Origin: Paracidobacterium acidisoli
GTDB taxonomy: Bacteria > Acidobacteriota > Terriglobia > Terriglobales > Acidobacteriaceae
Length of the DNA: 63,230 bases
Direction of reading: 5' to 3'
NCBI RefSeq assembly: GCF_003428625.2
Contig: NZ_QVQT02000009.1
Coordinates: forward strand, 1-63,230
Shown here piece by piece: positions 54,622 to 62,799 of the stretch. The notes below the pieces were generated by a model. The model was not told the DNA's origin. It searched no databases and saw only the letters and a list, made by a program, of their open reading frames with translations. A program made the translations under genes and the position numbers. Position 1 is the first letter of the stretch. Every line of letters starts with the position of its first letter.

Positions 54622-56553
54622 TTACTTTTTCGCCGTGGCAGCCTTCTGCGTGTGTCCTTTTTCTCCGGAGTGCGGCTTGCCCCAGAAGATGAAGGTGCCG
54701 AAGCGGGTGGAGGTTACGACATCCATAGCGCCGTCGTGGTTGAGGTCCACGGCGAGGACGTCGGAGCCGACTCCGCTGTGGTTGTCGATGAGATGGGGCA
54801 CCAGCTTTGCTCCTCCCGGCGCGCTCTTGTCGTGAACGGTCTCATACCAGTAGAGGACCGGCGCTCCGCGAGGATCGGGATCGATGTTGGTGTCGAGGTG
54901 GGAGAAGTAGCGTTTGCCGACGATGAAGTCGGTAAGGCCGTCACCGTTGACATCGGCAAAGGTTGAGCCGTGGAGCTCGGAGAAGACGACGCCTCCGGCG
55001 TTGTGGAAGGAGGGATCGTCCATGACCTTGTGCTCGACGAAGGAGATGTTGCCCTGGGCGTCGCGCTTCTGCTCGAACCAGGCCAGGCCCCAGCCGTGGG
55101 CGTCGAGCGAGGTGACGACGTCGTTGAGGCCGTCGCCGTTTACGTCATAGATGGCCATGACGCTGCCGCCGAAGATGCCGCGGGTGTACTGTGCGAAGGC
55201 CTGCGGATGATATTTCCAGCTGGTCTGGTTGCTGCCGGGCGCGGGCTGCTCCCACCAGCCGTAGGCGTTGACAACATCCATGCGGCCATCGCCGTTGATG
55301 TCTCCGACACCGATGCCGTGAGCGACGGCATAGCCCTTCTCGGAGATGTTGTGCGTGATCCATGGACCGGTGGGGTTGTTCGGGTCGGGCTTGGCGTAAC
55401 GGACATAGCCGTCGCCGCAGTAGACCAGCTCAGGCTTGCCGTCGCCGTCGACATCGCGCAGCACGGCGATTTCGCTCGAGACGTGATCGATGACGGGGTA
55501 TTTATCCCAGCGGCGGTGCTCGCCTTTGGGGTTGACGTAGAGGAAGGCGTCGGGACCGCCTCCGAAGTTGACGGTGAGGACGTCGGGCCATCCGTCGCCG
55601 GTGAAGTCGGCGGCGAACTCCATGGTGGCGTTGCCGGCGAACTCGGTGGTGGGGTTGGTGGCCTGGGCGAGCCAGATCTCGCGGGACTTGAGGTAGTCGG
55701 GACCGTAATAGATATAAGGACCGGAGACGACGTCGAGCTTGCCGTCGTGGTTAAAGTCGGCGGCGGCGGTTCCCCATGAGTAATAGAAGTCGCTCAGACG
55801 CTGGCGGCGGAAGTCGGGCGAGGTGACGTGGGGCACGCGCACCTTGAGGCCCATATCGCCATACGCCAGGCCTTTGAAGGAGACGCTGCCGCTGCCGCCG
55901 ATGTAGAGGGCGATGGGCCCGTAGCCTTCGTCGGCGACGGAGCCATGCTCACGACCGGTGTTGCGCTGGGCGCGGATGATGTTGGCATCGAAGAAGATCT
56001 CGATGGAGTTCCAGTCGCCGGGGCGAAGGCTGTCGTCGGGCGGATGGATGGGCAGGTCGGCCGGCATGGGCGGACGATGGAATTCAAACGGGCGCTCGTT
56101 CGCTGACGGCGGCGGCGCCACGCGGACGAGTCCGCCGCCACGGCGCAGCGGCTCACGCGAGGTGATCTTTCCCTGGGCATCGATGGTGACGGCCCAGGCG
56201 CCGAGCTCAGGATCGCTGAGCTCGATGTAGTCGCCCTTCATGCCGCCGTCGGAGGTCTTTTCCGCGCGCAGGAGCACGCCGGTGGCGCAGCCTGCGGAGC
56301 AACGAAACTGCGTGTAGAAATTGATGTCCTGGAGTGAGTCGTTGAGGACGAGCCAGCCGCCTCCGCCGGACTGCGGGGTGCCGACGATCTCTCCGTTGCC
56401 GGCATGCCAGCTGGCCTGGCCAAAGGTGTGCCAGCCGTCGAGACTGGTTCCGCTCATGGTGACGTCAGGATGAAAAGTAGGACCGGAGGCGAAAACCGGC
56501 ATGGTGCCGAGGGACAGAAATACGGCAATCAGCAGAGAATTTCGTTTCAACAT
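54622..56553 (-). CDS. Secreted LamG/DUF1080-like protein with seven FG-GAP repeats
   Basis: About 643 residues with a signal peptide (MLKRNSLLIAVFLSLGTMPVFA). GAGGAAA before ATG 56553 favours it over 56565. Residues about 35-225 resemble the DUF1080 / 3-keto-disaccharide hydrolase sandwich (DGWHTFGQASWHAGNGEIVG, GVLLRAEKT). The rest has seven DxNxDGxxD calcium loops, such as DFNHDGKLDVVSG, DINGDGRMDVVNA and DLNHDGAMDVVTS, as in a seven-bladed propeller. A carbohydrate-related binding or hydrolytic role is plausible; no catalytic site is proven. Confidence 0.82.
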   Translation of the reverse strand: MLKRNSLLIAVFLSLGTMPVFASGPTFHPDVTMSGTSLDGWHTFGQASWHAGNGEIVGTPQSGGGGWLVLNDSLQDINFYTQFRCSAGCATGVLLRAEKTSDGGMKGDYIELSDPELGAWAVTIDAQGKITSREPLRRGGGLVRVAPPPSANERPFEFHRPPMPADLPIHPPDDSLRPGDWNSIEIFFDANIIRAQRNTGREHGSVADEGYGPIALYIGGSGSVSFKGLAYGDMGLKVRVPHVTSPDFRRQRLSDFYYSWGTAAADFNHDGKLDVVSGPYIYYGPDYLKSREIWLAQATNPTTEFAGNATMEFAADFTGDGWPDVLTVNFGGGPDAFLYVNPKGEHRRWDKYPVIDHVSSEIAVLRDVDGDGKPELVYCGDGYVRYAKPDPNNPTGPWITHNISEKGYAVAHGIGVGDINGDGRMDVVNAYGWWEQPAPGSNQTSWKYHPQAFAQYTRGIFGGSVMAIYDVNGDGLNDVVTSLDAHGWGLAWFEQKRDAQGNISFVEHKVMDDPSFHNAGGVVFSELHGSTFADVNGDGLTDFIVGKRYFSHLDTNIDPDPRGAPVLYWYETVHDKSAPGGAKLVPHLIDNHSGVGSDVLAVDLNHDGAMDVVTSTRFGTFIFWGKPHSGEKGHTQKAATAKK

Positions 56554-56565
56554 TATTTTCCTCAT

Positions 56566-56996
56566 TTAAGGTGCACGCTGCGGATTTGCCCGGCGCAGCT
56601 GTTCCGGAGCAGGGAATTGCTGTGGTTTTAAAAGCTGGCCTGAACCGCGCTGGAAACGATACCAGATTTTCGTAACGCTCCGCAGTGGCCGCCGGAGGCG
56701 CGGGGATCGATGAGATCGTTTTCATGGCTGCTGGAAGCGGCTGAAAAAAATTTGCAGAAGGCATGGAGAATACCGCTGCGGAGCGTACCGGAGAGCGGTC
56801 CGGGAGAAAGGCCGCCTTTCTGCGGCAGGCGGGAAAGCCTTTACCGGACGCACGCCGGCGGGCGGCAGCCGGTTGGAGGTGTGCGGATTCCATTGTGGAG
56901 CGGAAGCTCGCCGCTCATCACATTCCGGTTTGACAGAACCAATAGCCTGGATACAATTTTGCCGAGATAACCTGATTCCTCACGGCCAATACCCCA
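56566..56996. other. Gene-free 431-bp gap
   Basis: No ORF with a ribosome site or recognisable product. The sequence is GC-rich with CCGGAGAG-type repeats near 56790-56810. It must hold the promoters of the two divergent genes, but I cannot place a convincing one. Confidence 0.5.
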
Positions 56997-57155
56997 ATGG
57001 ATACCCCATGCAAGCACCCTAAAGTACGCGTCGTGGCACGCGAAGAGGACGTGGAATATGTCGAGTGCCAGGAATGCGGCGAAGTGTTCGACGCGGGTGA
57101 GTTCCGCGACATGGCAATCGAAGAGTCCGTCGACGGCGATGACGATGAAGAATAG
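56997..57155 (+). CDS. Small acidic zinc-ribbon-like protein
   Basis: A 52-residue frame, MDTPCKHPKVRVVAREED then VEYVECQECGEVFDAGEF and a very acidic tail (ESVDGDDDEE). The cysteines C5, C24 and C27 with a nearby His7 could bind one zinc. No strong ribosome site is visible, but codon use and composition look coding, and a TAG closes it 7 nt before the stop of the convergent pgsA gene. The family is unknown to me. Confidence 0.6.
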   Translation: MDTPCKHPKVRVVAREEDVEYVECQECGEVFDAGEFRDMAIEESVDGDDDEE

Positions 57156-57161
57156 AGGACG

Positions 57162-57728
57162 TTAACCGGTAGCTGCCACGCCAGGCGATCCAAGCTGACG
57201 GGCCACCTTCCATGCGTAATGAAATCCTGACAGAACCGTTAAGACAACGGTCGCCATGAGCGACCAGTGCCGGATGAAGAGAACCCATTCGGGCCCATAG
57301 AACTGGCTGAGCAGCACGGTCAGCAGGGCGATGATCTGCGCCAGGGTGTTGGCCTTGCCGATGATGCTGGGCCGGAAGTTGCGCATGCCCATGCCTGCGT
57401 AAAGGATGGCAGCGACGATGAGGATGCCGAGATCGCGCGCGAAGACCAGAACGGTGACGCGGCGGGAGATGAGGGCCTCATGGTGCAGGACGAGAAAGAG
57501 CGTGCTCAGCAGCAGTTTGTCGGCGACGGGGTCGAGATACTGTCCCAGAATGGTGCGCTGTTTGAGCACGCGGGCGAGCAGGCCGTCGAGGCCGTCGGTG
57601 ATTCCGGCGAGGATGAAGAGACCGAAGGCGGTGCGGAAGTGGCCGTCGAGAATGGCCAGGACCAGAAAGGGGACGATGCAGAGCCTGAGGAAGGTAAGCT
57701 GATTCGGCGTGGCGCGGATAGCATTCAT
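57162..57728 (-). CDS. pgsA: CDP-alcohol phosphatidyltransferase (phosphatidylglycerophosphate synthase type)
   Basis: A 188-residue membrane enzyme with about six helices. The family motif is complete: D45, D48, G49, A52, R53, G62, D66 and D70 in DGLDGLLAR and LGQYLDPVAD. NQLTFLRLCIVP at the start is typical of PgsA, which joins CDP-diacylglycerol and glycerol-3-P. The product could instead be another polar lipid; gene choice rests on similarity. It converges on the small zinc-ribbon gene. Confidence 0.88.
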   Translation of the reverse strand: MNAIRATPNQLTFLRLCIVPFLVLAILDGHFRTAFGLFILAGITDGLDGLLARVLKQRTILGQYLDPVADKLLLSTLFLVLHHEALISRRVTVLVFARDLGILIVAAILYAGMGMRNFRPSIIGKANTLAQIIALLTVLLSQFYGPEWVLFIRHWSLMATVVLTVLSGFHYAWKVARQLGSPGVAATG

Positions 57729-57934
57729 GAACGCTGAGCAAAACCCTTATCCTAACGCAGCCATGGGGCAAATCCAACGGAAAGACGCCGGGTGGTAAAC
57801 GGGCGATCCGAACGGTTTGGGAGCGCCCCAGGCTCCTTCCGCGGGCAGGTTCAGTTCAGCAAGTCGGCGTCGGGCAGTGGCCTGATAATTGTCGAACGGG
57901 CGAAGGGCATGGCTCGATCCATCCCATCAATCCC

Positions 57935-57943
57935 TGATATGAT
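57935..57943 (+). promoter_or_regulatory. Candidate extended -10 promoter of tRNA-Val
   Basis: TGATATGAT (57935-57943) is an extended -10 element, TGn followed by TATGAT. It lies 24 nt before the tRNA 5' end; no clear -35 is seen. Confidence 0.4.
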
Positions 57944-57966
57944 GAAAAGCGCTGCATCCCTCACGC

Positions 57967-58043
<77 letters not shown>

Positions 58044-58410
58044 TATCCTTAAGCACTTACAGTCAGTCCTTCCGAAGCGCCGGCAGCATTTGGCAGCAAA
58101 TCACCGGAAGCCTGCTGCGCTTCTCCTCTTTTCTGCAGCATCATGTACCGCTCCGATCATCCCCTTCACACTCTCCGGCAATTTCTCCGGCTCGGGTTTC
58201 TGACGGCTGCATCCGGTTACAGAAAGCTCGGTCCGCTCCGGTTCGACGGCTTTTGCTTTGTTGAGCGGAAGCCGTGCATGGACTTCCGCAACCTGAGGCC
58301 GCCGCGCCAGATCTGGTTCAACTGGCTGGAGGGATGACTGGGCCAAAGGCTAACCCTGGTCCGTTTCATCGGTCAGACAGATAACCGAGATGCCGGAATG
58401 GAGGAGTGAA
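58044..58410. other. Gap between tRNA-Val and the first DoxX gene
   Basis: 367 nt with no credible gene. Short frames on both strands lack ribosome sites. I see no terminator after the tRNA and no clear promoter. Confidence 0.5.
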
Positions 58411-58869
58411 GTGGCTGTTATGTTCGATCCGAAAAAGTCTCCCGTCTGGGCTCCTGTTCCACTGCGGCTTATCGCAGGTTTCGGCTTCATGGAACATGGT
58501 TATGCCAAACTGATCAAAGGTCCGGAGGCGTTTGCCTCCATCCTGCACGCCCTGCATGTACCTGCTCCGCATCTGATGGCGTGGCTGACTATCCTGACGG
58601 AATTGCTCGGAGGCCTGGCTGTACTGCTCGGCTGCTTTATTCCGCTGGTCAGCGTACCGATGGCGGCTGTCCTGCTGGTGGCCATGTTCAGTGTGCACTG
58701 GCGATATGGGTTTAGTTCGATCAAGCTGATGGCAGTAACGCCGGCAGGAGCGACCTTTGGCCCGCCTGGCTACGAGTGTGATTTGCTCTATCTGGCATGT
58801 TTAGCTGCGCTGGTACTTCTGGGGCCGGGCCGGTTTTCGCTCGATGAAGTATTCTCAGGCAAGCATTGA
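58411..58869 (+). CDS. DoxX-family membrane protein
   Basis: About 152 residues with four hydrophobic helices. LRLIAGFGFMEHGYAKLIKG and a later LTELLGGLAVLLGCF are the DoxX signature. GGAGGAG is placed 4 nt before GTG 58411, which I take as the start; ATG 58390 and 58420 are alternatives. DoxX proteins are linked to quinol or thiosulfate redox and to thiol stress in some bacteria; the role here is unknown. A second DoxX gene follows. Confidence 0.82.
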   Translation: MAVMFDPKKSPVWAPVPLRLIAGFGFMEHGYAKLIKGPEAFASILHALHVPAPHLMAWLTILTELLGGLAVLLGCFIPLVSVPMAAVLLVAMFSVHWRYGFSSIKLMAVTPAGATFGPPGYECDLLYLACLAALVLLGPGRFSLDEVFSGKH

Positions 58870-59035
58870 TTGCCAGCCATGACGCGCTTTCCCCTCGCTT
58901 ACAGCGCCGGGGGAAACGACGATTTCTATAACCATCGGACGAACGGCGTCCTATAGACAGAGCAAACCCAGGCAGATCGCGAGCGCAGCAGAAAGGCGTT
59001 CCGGGCTGCGCGAATGTCTGAGAGGCAGGGAGCTG

Positions 59036-59479
59036 ATGGAAAAACCCGCTGTGGAATTTCAGCATGACGGTGAGCTGGCCTATCTGCTGCTCCGTATCAC
59101 AATCGGCACGAACATCTGCATGCATGGAGTGAGCAGAATTCTCAGCGGAACCGCATCCTTCGCACATTCTCTGCTTCCCCTCTTTCAAAAGACGCCCCTG
59201 CCCGGATGGGCGGTACTTGCCTTCGGATTGACTCTTCCGTGGCTTGAAGCAGTTTTCGGGTTGCTGGTTCTGCTCGGACTGTGCACCCGTTTCGCGCTGC
59301 TTGCCGGCTCACTCCTTTTAATCGCTTTGACCTTCGGGTCAACGCTTCGGCAGGATTGGGAGAGCGCGGGGCTGCAACTTATCTATGCAGCCGTTTATAC
59401 CGCCCTTCTGGCCTTTAGAAACAGGAATGTCTATTCTCTCGATTCTCTGTTCGGATTCGGTCCGCGAACGCGTGAGTAG
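59036..59479 (+). CDS. DoxX-family membrane protein, second copy
   Basis: A 147-residue four-helix protein with LLLRITIGTNICMHGVSRIL, LEAVFGLLVLLGLCTRFALL and TLRQDWESAGLQLIYAAVYT, the last being a DoxX/TQO-type end. GGAG lies before ATG 59036. It is clearly diverged from the DoxX protein 166 nt upstream, so the pair is not a recent duplication. Confidence 0.8.
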   Translation: MEKPAVEFQHDGELAYLLLRITIGTNICMHGVSRILSGTASFAHSLLPLFQKTPLPGWAVLAFGLTLPWLEAVFGLLVLLGLCTRFALLAGSLLLIALTFGSTLRQDWESAGLQLIYAAVYTALLAFRNRNVYSLDSLFGFGPRTRE

Positions 59480-59897
59480 TCCCCTCGACTGGAAATATCG
59501 AACGCGAACAGCCTGATGCACTCATTTGCAGCCTCTCCGGCGGTTTTCGTTTCCATGCGTGTCATGGCCTGAAGTCACTCATCGAGTGAGCCGGGAGCGT
59601 CAGAGCTGATTCGGCGGAAACGACCCCGGACCGCTGCCGAATATCGTTCTTTGCAAAGGTTTGTGGCGTTTGTGACATACGATTCAAACTCGTCTGCGAT
59701 TCTGCTCCTTTTGTGGGCATAACGCAGACCGATCCTCCTTTCTGCTTCAGGCTCCGGCCGGTCAGGTCTTAAAACCAGTTCCGTACCTCTGCCATGACGG
59801 GTGCAGCGATGCCGAATGTTAAGAGTTGGCGAATATACCCTCGCGTCATGTTTGATTCGCCTGTCTCCGAGGGTTCTGTAGGTAGAGCCCTAAAGCT
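59480..59897. other. Gap upstream of the sigma-factor fusion gene
   Basis: 418 nt without a credible gene. It must hold the promoter of the sigma-receptor pair. I cannot pick a convincing sigma-70 box, so the operon may be read from an ECF-type promoter recognised by its own product. Confidence 0.4.
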
Positions 59898-62792
59898 ATG
59901 CAGACTTCTCATTCCAGATCCGGATGGAGGACCAACGAAGATGTGTTCTTCGCTTACTACCCGCGTCTGCTGGAGTGGGCGATGCAGATTACGCATAAGG
60001 ATCGGGAAGAGGCCGAGGATCTGGTTCATGACCTCTACTTCCGCATCACCCGCATTTCGCGATCCATCGACGCGATGGAATCGATTGACTCCTATTTATT
60101 CAAAGTCATACGCAACCTCTATTATTCCCGCCTTCACCGCGAAGGCCGCGATCCCCTGAACGATCTGTCCATCGTGGACTACGACTCGGTGGAGCAGGGT
60201 CTGGCCGTTGCCGATCGCCGCGAGATGCTGTTTGCCCGTGCTCATCTTCGGCAAATCTGCCGCCACGTCTGCCAGCGAAAGAGCGCGGCTCGTTCCGCCA
60301 GTGTTCTCATCCTGCGCTTCTTTCTGGGGTATTACGCCAGTGAGCTGATGAAGATTCTCCAGGCGCCACGGTCTTCTGTGGACAGATCTCTTCAGGTGGC
60401 GCGGAGCGAGGCACGCCTGTTTCTGGAGCGGCCCGGCGCGCTTCGGTTCATATCGCAGCCGCCGCAGCGTGAAGTGGCGTTTTCAGCCGAAGGCGAGGAT
60501 ACTCAAAGGCTTTTCTCCGAGCTGAGGGAGGCGATCTTCTCAGCTACTGAAGGGCCGTGCTTTCCCGCTTCTGCTCTGGAGCGGCGTTATGCCGCGGACA
60601 GCGTGGCCCTGGCTTTTACTGCGTCCGAACTCGCTCACCTCGTGAGCTGCAGGATATGTCTGGATCGGGTGAATACCATTCTCCACCTGCCGCTGCTGGC
60701 GGAGCGGTCGCCGGAGTACGGATTGGATCGCGATAGTACATCGGGGCCGGGAGCGGGCGGAGATGCGGAAGATGCGGGCGCGCCGATTCGCCGCCGGCCG
60801 TCGGCGAAAGGGCCTTCCCTTCGCAAAATCGAGCGCCGGGCGCGCGAGCTTTATGAGCACCGGCCGGAGAGCCTGCAGATTGCAGTGGACGGCGAGGTGC
60901 GTGCCTCTCAGAAAGTTTCGGCCGAAAAGAATGAACTGCATCTGAAGCTGGGCAGGAAGGACGAGCCGTCATTCATCGAGGTCTTCAGTGAGCAGGGCTT
61001 CTGTCTGGCGTATCTCGATGTTATCGATCCTGCATCTCCGGATGGGCTGGAGCAGGAAGAGAGGGTGGCATTGAGCGACGACCGCTCTCTTATTGTCACC
61101 CTTACGTTTGCTGCGGATGTTCCTATTCTTCACGTTCTGTACCGCGATCCGGTTATGACTGAGAGGGTCGCGACGGAGACGGATTCGGCGCGTGCGGAAG
61201 GCGCTGTCGCAATCCGGGAGACAGCATCCGTTGCCAGCGTGCCGCTTCGCGGGATCGTGCTTCGTCCTGGAAGATGGATTCGCCGCAGAGCCGACAGAGT
61301 ATTTGCCTGGATGCAGGTCTGGTATCAGCTTTTCGTTCGCACTATGAACCCTTTCCTCGCGAGTGCCGCTGTCTTCGCTCTCGGCACAGCCGTGTGCCTC
61401 TTCCTGTGGATGAGAAGTGCCTCTCCTATGCCGGCCAGCGCGTTTTTACAGCATGCCGAAAAAGCGGAACAGGCACAGGTTCCCTCCACTGAGTCCAGGG
61501 TCATTTCTCAAAAGGTTCGCATTCGGACGGCGGCGCAATCCATCGAGCGAACGATTCACCGTGATTCGACTGGACGGCGTAAACCCAAAAGGCACGCCCT
61601 CGATCGGCAGACTGCGGCACTGGAGGCAAAGCTTGCAAAGGGTGGTGTGAACTGGGATGAGCCGCTGTCGGCCGCCACGTATGAGAACTGGCGTGAGCAC
61701 TCACAAATCGTGAGAGATATTGTTCGGAAAACCGGGAACAATCTTCTGACCTTGACGACCACGATTGATGACGCGAGCGTGACGCAGGAATCACTGACGG
61801 TCAGGGCGAATGACTTTCATCCGGTAGCACGTACTGTTTCGTTCCGCGACACGGGCGATGTTGAAATTGCTGAACTCGATTACGCTGTGATGCCGTGGAG
61901 CGATGCGGAGCCCGGCTGGTTTGAACCGATGCGAGCAGCCGGTTCAGGCGTGAACGGTCCTGGTGTGCATCCTCTGATAACCGCGCACCTTGCGGCGCTG
62001 CCGCTCACTGACGCACAGGTCGACGAAGCAGAACTGGGCGCGATGCTGGCCCTGCATCAGCTCCGCGCCGATGCGGACAACCGCGTACAGATCATTCGGC
62101 GGTCCAGCGGAGTGCAGGTCAAGGGCATTGTTGAAGACGATGCGCGTAAGCGAGAGCTGGAGATGCGGCTGAACGAGGTGCCGCATGTGATTCCGGCGAT
62201 TTTCACCTTTGCGGAACTGGAGCACCAGTCAGGCTTCCCTGCAGGAGAAGGGGGGCAGAATCCCCGGCCTGTTTTGGAGTCCGACGAAGAAAAGGTATCT
62301 CCTCTGGAGAAGTTTCTCCTGACGAAAGGCGAATCCAGGGACGAGATGAGCCGTCTGGCGAATCGGCTGTCAGACAGCGCCGATGCGGTCGACCGGGAGA
62401 GTTCGCATCTTGCGGAACTGATCCACCGCTATGCTCCCGATCGACAACAACTCACCGAAGCGGGACGTACGACGCTCGATCAACTGATTGCGGAACGTAA
62501 GGCAAGTATCCTCGCGGCACTTGACGAGGAAGAGCATTCCCTGGCGGAAGCCGGCCTTACCGACTCCTATACATCCGATATTCAGAAAACAACTCTCGAC
62601 ATAGAAGAAGCGACGAAACAGAACAGCAAATTGTGTGATGAGCTGGTTTTCGGCGACGCCGGACATTCAAGGTCTGCGCAGGACATCCTCCCGGAGCTGG
62701 CTCAAACGATCCATCAATTACACGCAGTGACTCTGCAATTGTCGCCATTGCCCCCGACCCGAACAGCGCCTCGCAAAGAACAACAGGACTAA
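59898..62792 (+). CDS. ECF sigma factor fused to a zinc anti-sigma-like, transmembrane and periplasmic domain
   Basis: A 964-residue protein. Sigma region 2 is about residues 15-82 (EEAEDLVHDLYFRITR) and region 4 about 120-176 (LRFFLGYYASELMKIL then SSVDRSLQVARSEA). Residues 240-260 hold H247-x3-C251-x2-C254, the spacing of zinc anti-sigma (ZAS) proteins. A loosely conserved cytoplasmic stretch (about 300-460) leads to RRR and one transmembrane helix (485-505), so the C-terminal 460 residues face the periplasm (WDEPLSAATYENWREH, FHPVARTVSFRDTGDVEIAE). Ordinary ECF sigmas have about 180-200 residues and a separate anti-sigma. It is 7 nt before the receptor gene. Confidence 0.88.
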   Translation: MQTSHSRSGWRTNEDVFFAYYPRLLEWAMQITHKDREEAEDLVHDLYFRITRISRSIDAMESIDSYLFKVIRNLYYSRLHREGRDPLNDLSIVDYDSVEQGLAVADRREMLFARAHLRQICRHVCQRKSAARSASVLILRFFLGYYASELMKILQAPRSSVDRSLQVARSEARLFLERPGALRFISQPPQREVAFSAEGEDTQRLFSELREAIFSATEGPCFPASALERRYAADSVALAFTASELAHLVSCRICLDRVNTILHLPLLAERSPEYGLDRDSTSGPGAGGDAEDAGAPIRRRPSAKGPSLRKIERRARELYEHRPESLQIAVDGEVRASQKVSAEKNELHLKLGRKDEPSFIEVFSEQGFCLAYLDVIDPASPDGLEQEERVALSDDRSLIVTLTFAADVPILHVLYRDPVMTERVATETDSARAEGAVAIRETASVASVPLRGIVLRPGRWIRRRADRVFAWMQVWYQLFVRTMNPFLASAAVFALGTAVCLFLWMRSASPMPASAFLQHAEKAEQAQVPSTESRVISQKVRIRTAAQSIERTIHRDSTGRRKPKRHALDRQTAALEAKLAKGGVNWDEPLSAATYENWREHSQIVRDIVRKTGNNLLTLTTTIDDASVTQESLTVRANDFHPVARTVSFRDTGDVEIAELDYAVMPWSDAEPGWFEPMRAAGSGVNGPGVHPLITAHLAALPLTDAQVDEAELGAMLALHQLRADADNRVQIIRRSSGVQVKGIVEDDARKRELEMRLNEVPHVIPAIFTFAELEHQSGFPAGEGGQNPRPVLESDEEKVSPLEKFLLTKGESRDEMSRLANRLSDSADAVDRESSHLAELIHRYAPDRQQLTEAGRTTLDQLIAERKASILAALDEEEHSLAEAGLTDSYTSDIQKTTLDIEEATKQNSKLCDELVFGDAGHSRSAQDILPELAQTIHQLHAVTLQLSPLPPTRTAPRKEQQD

Positions 62793-62799
62793 TCAAAGA

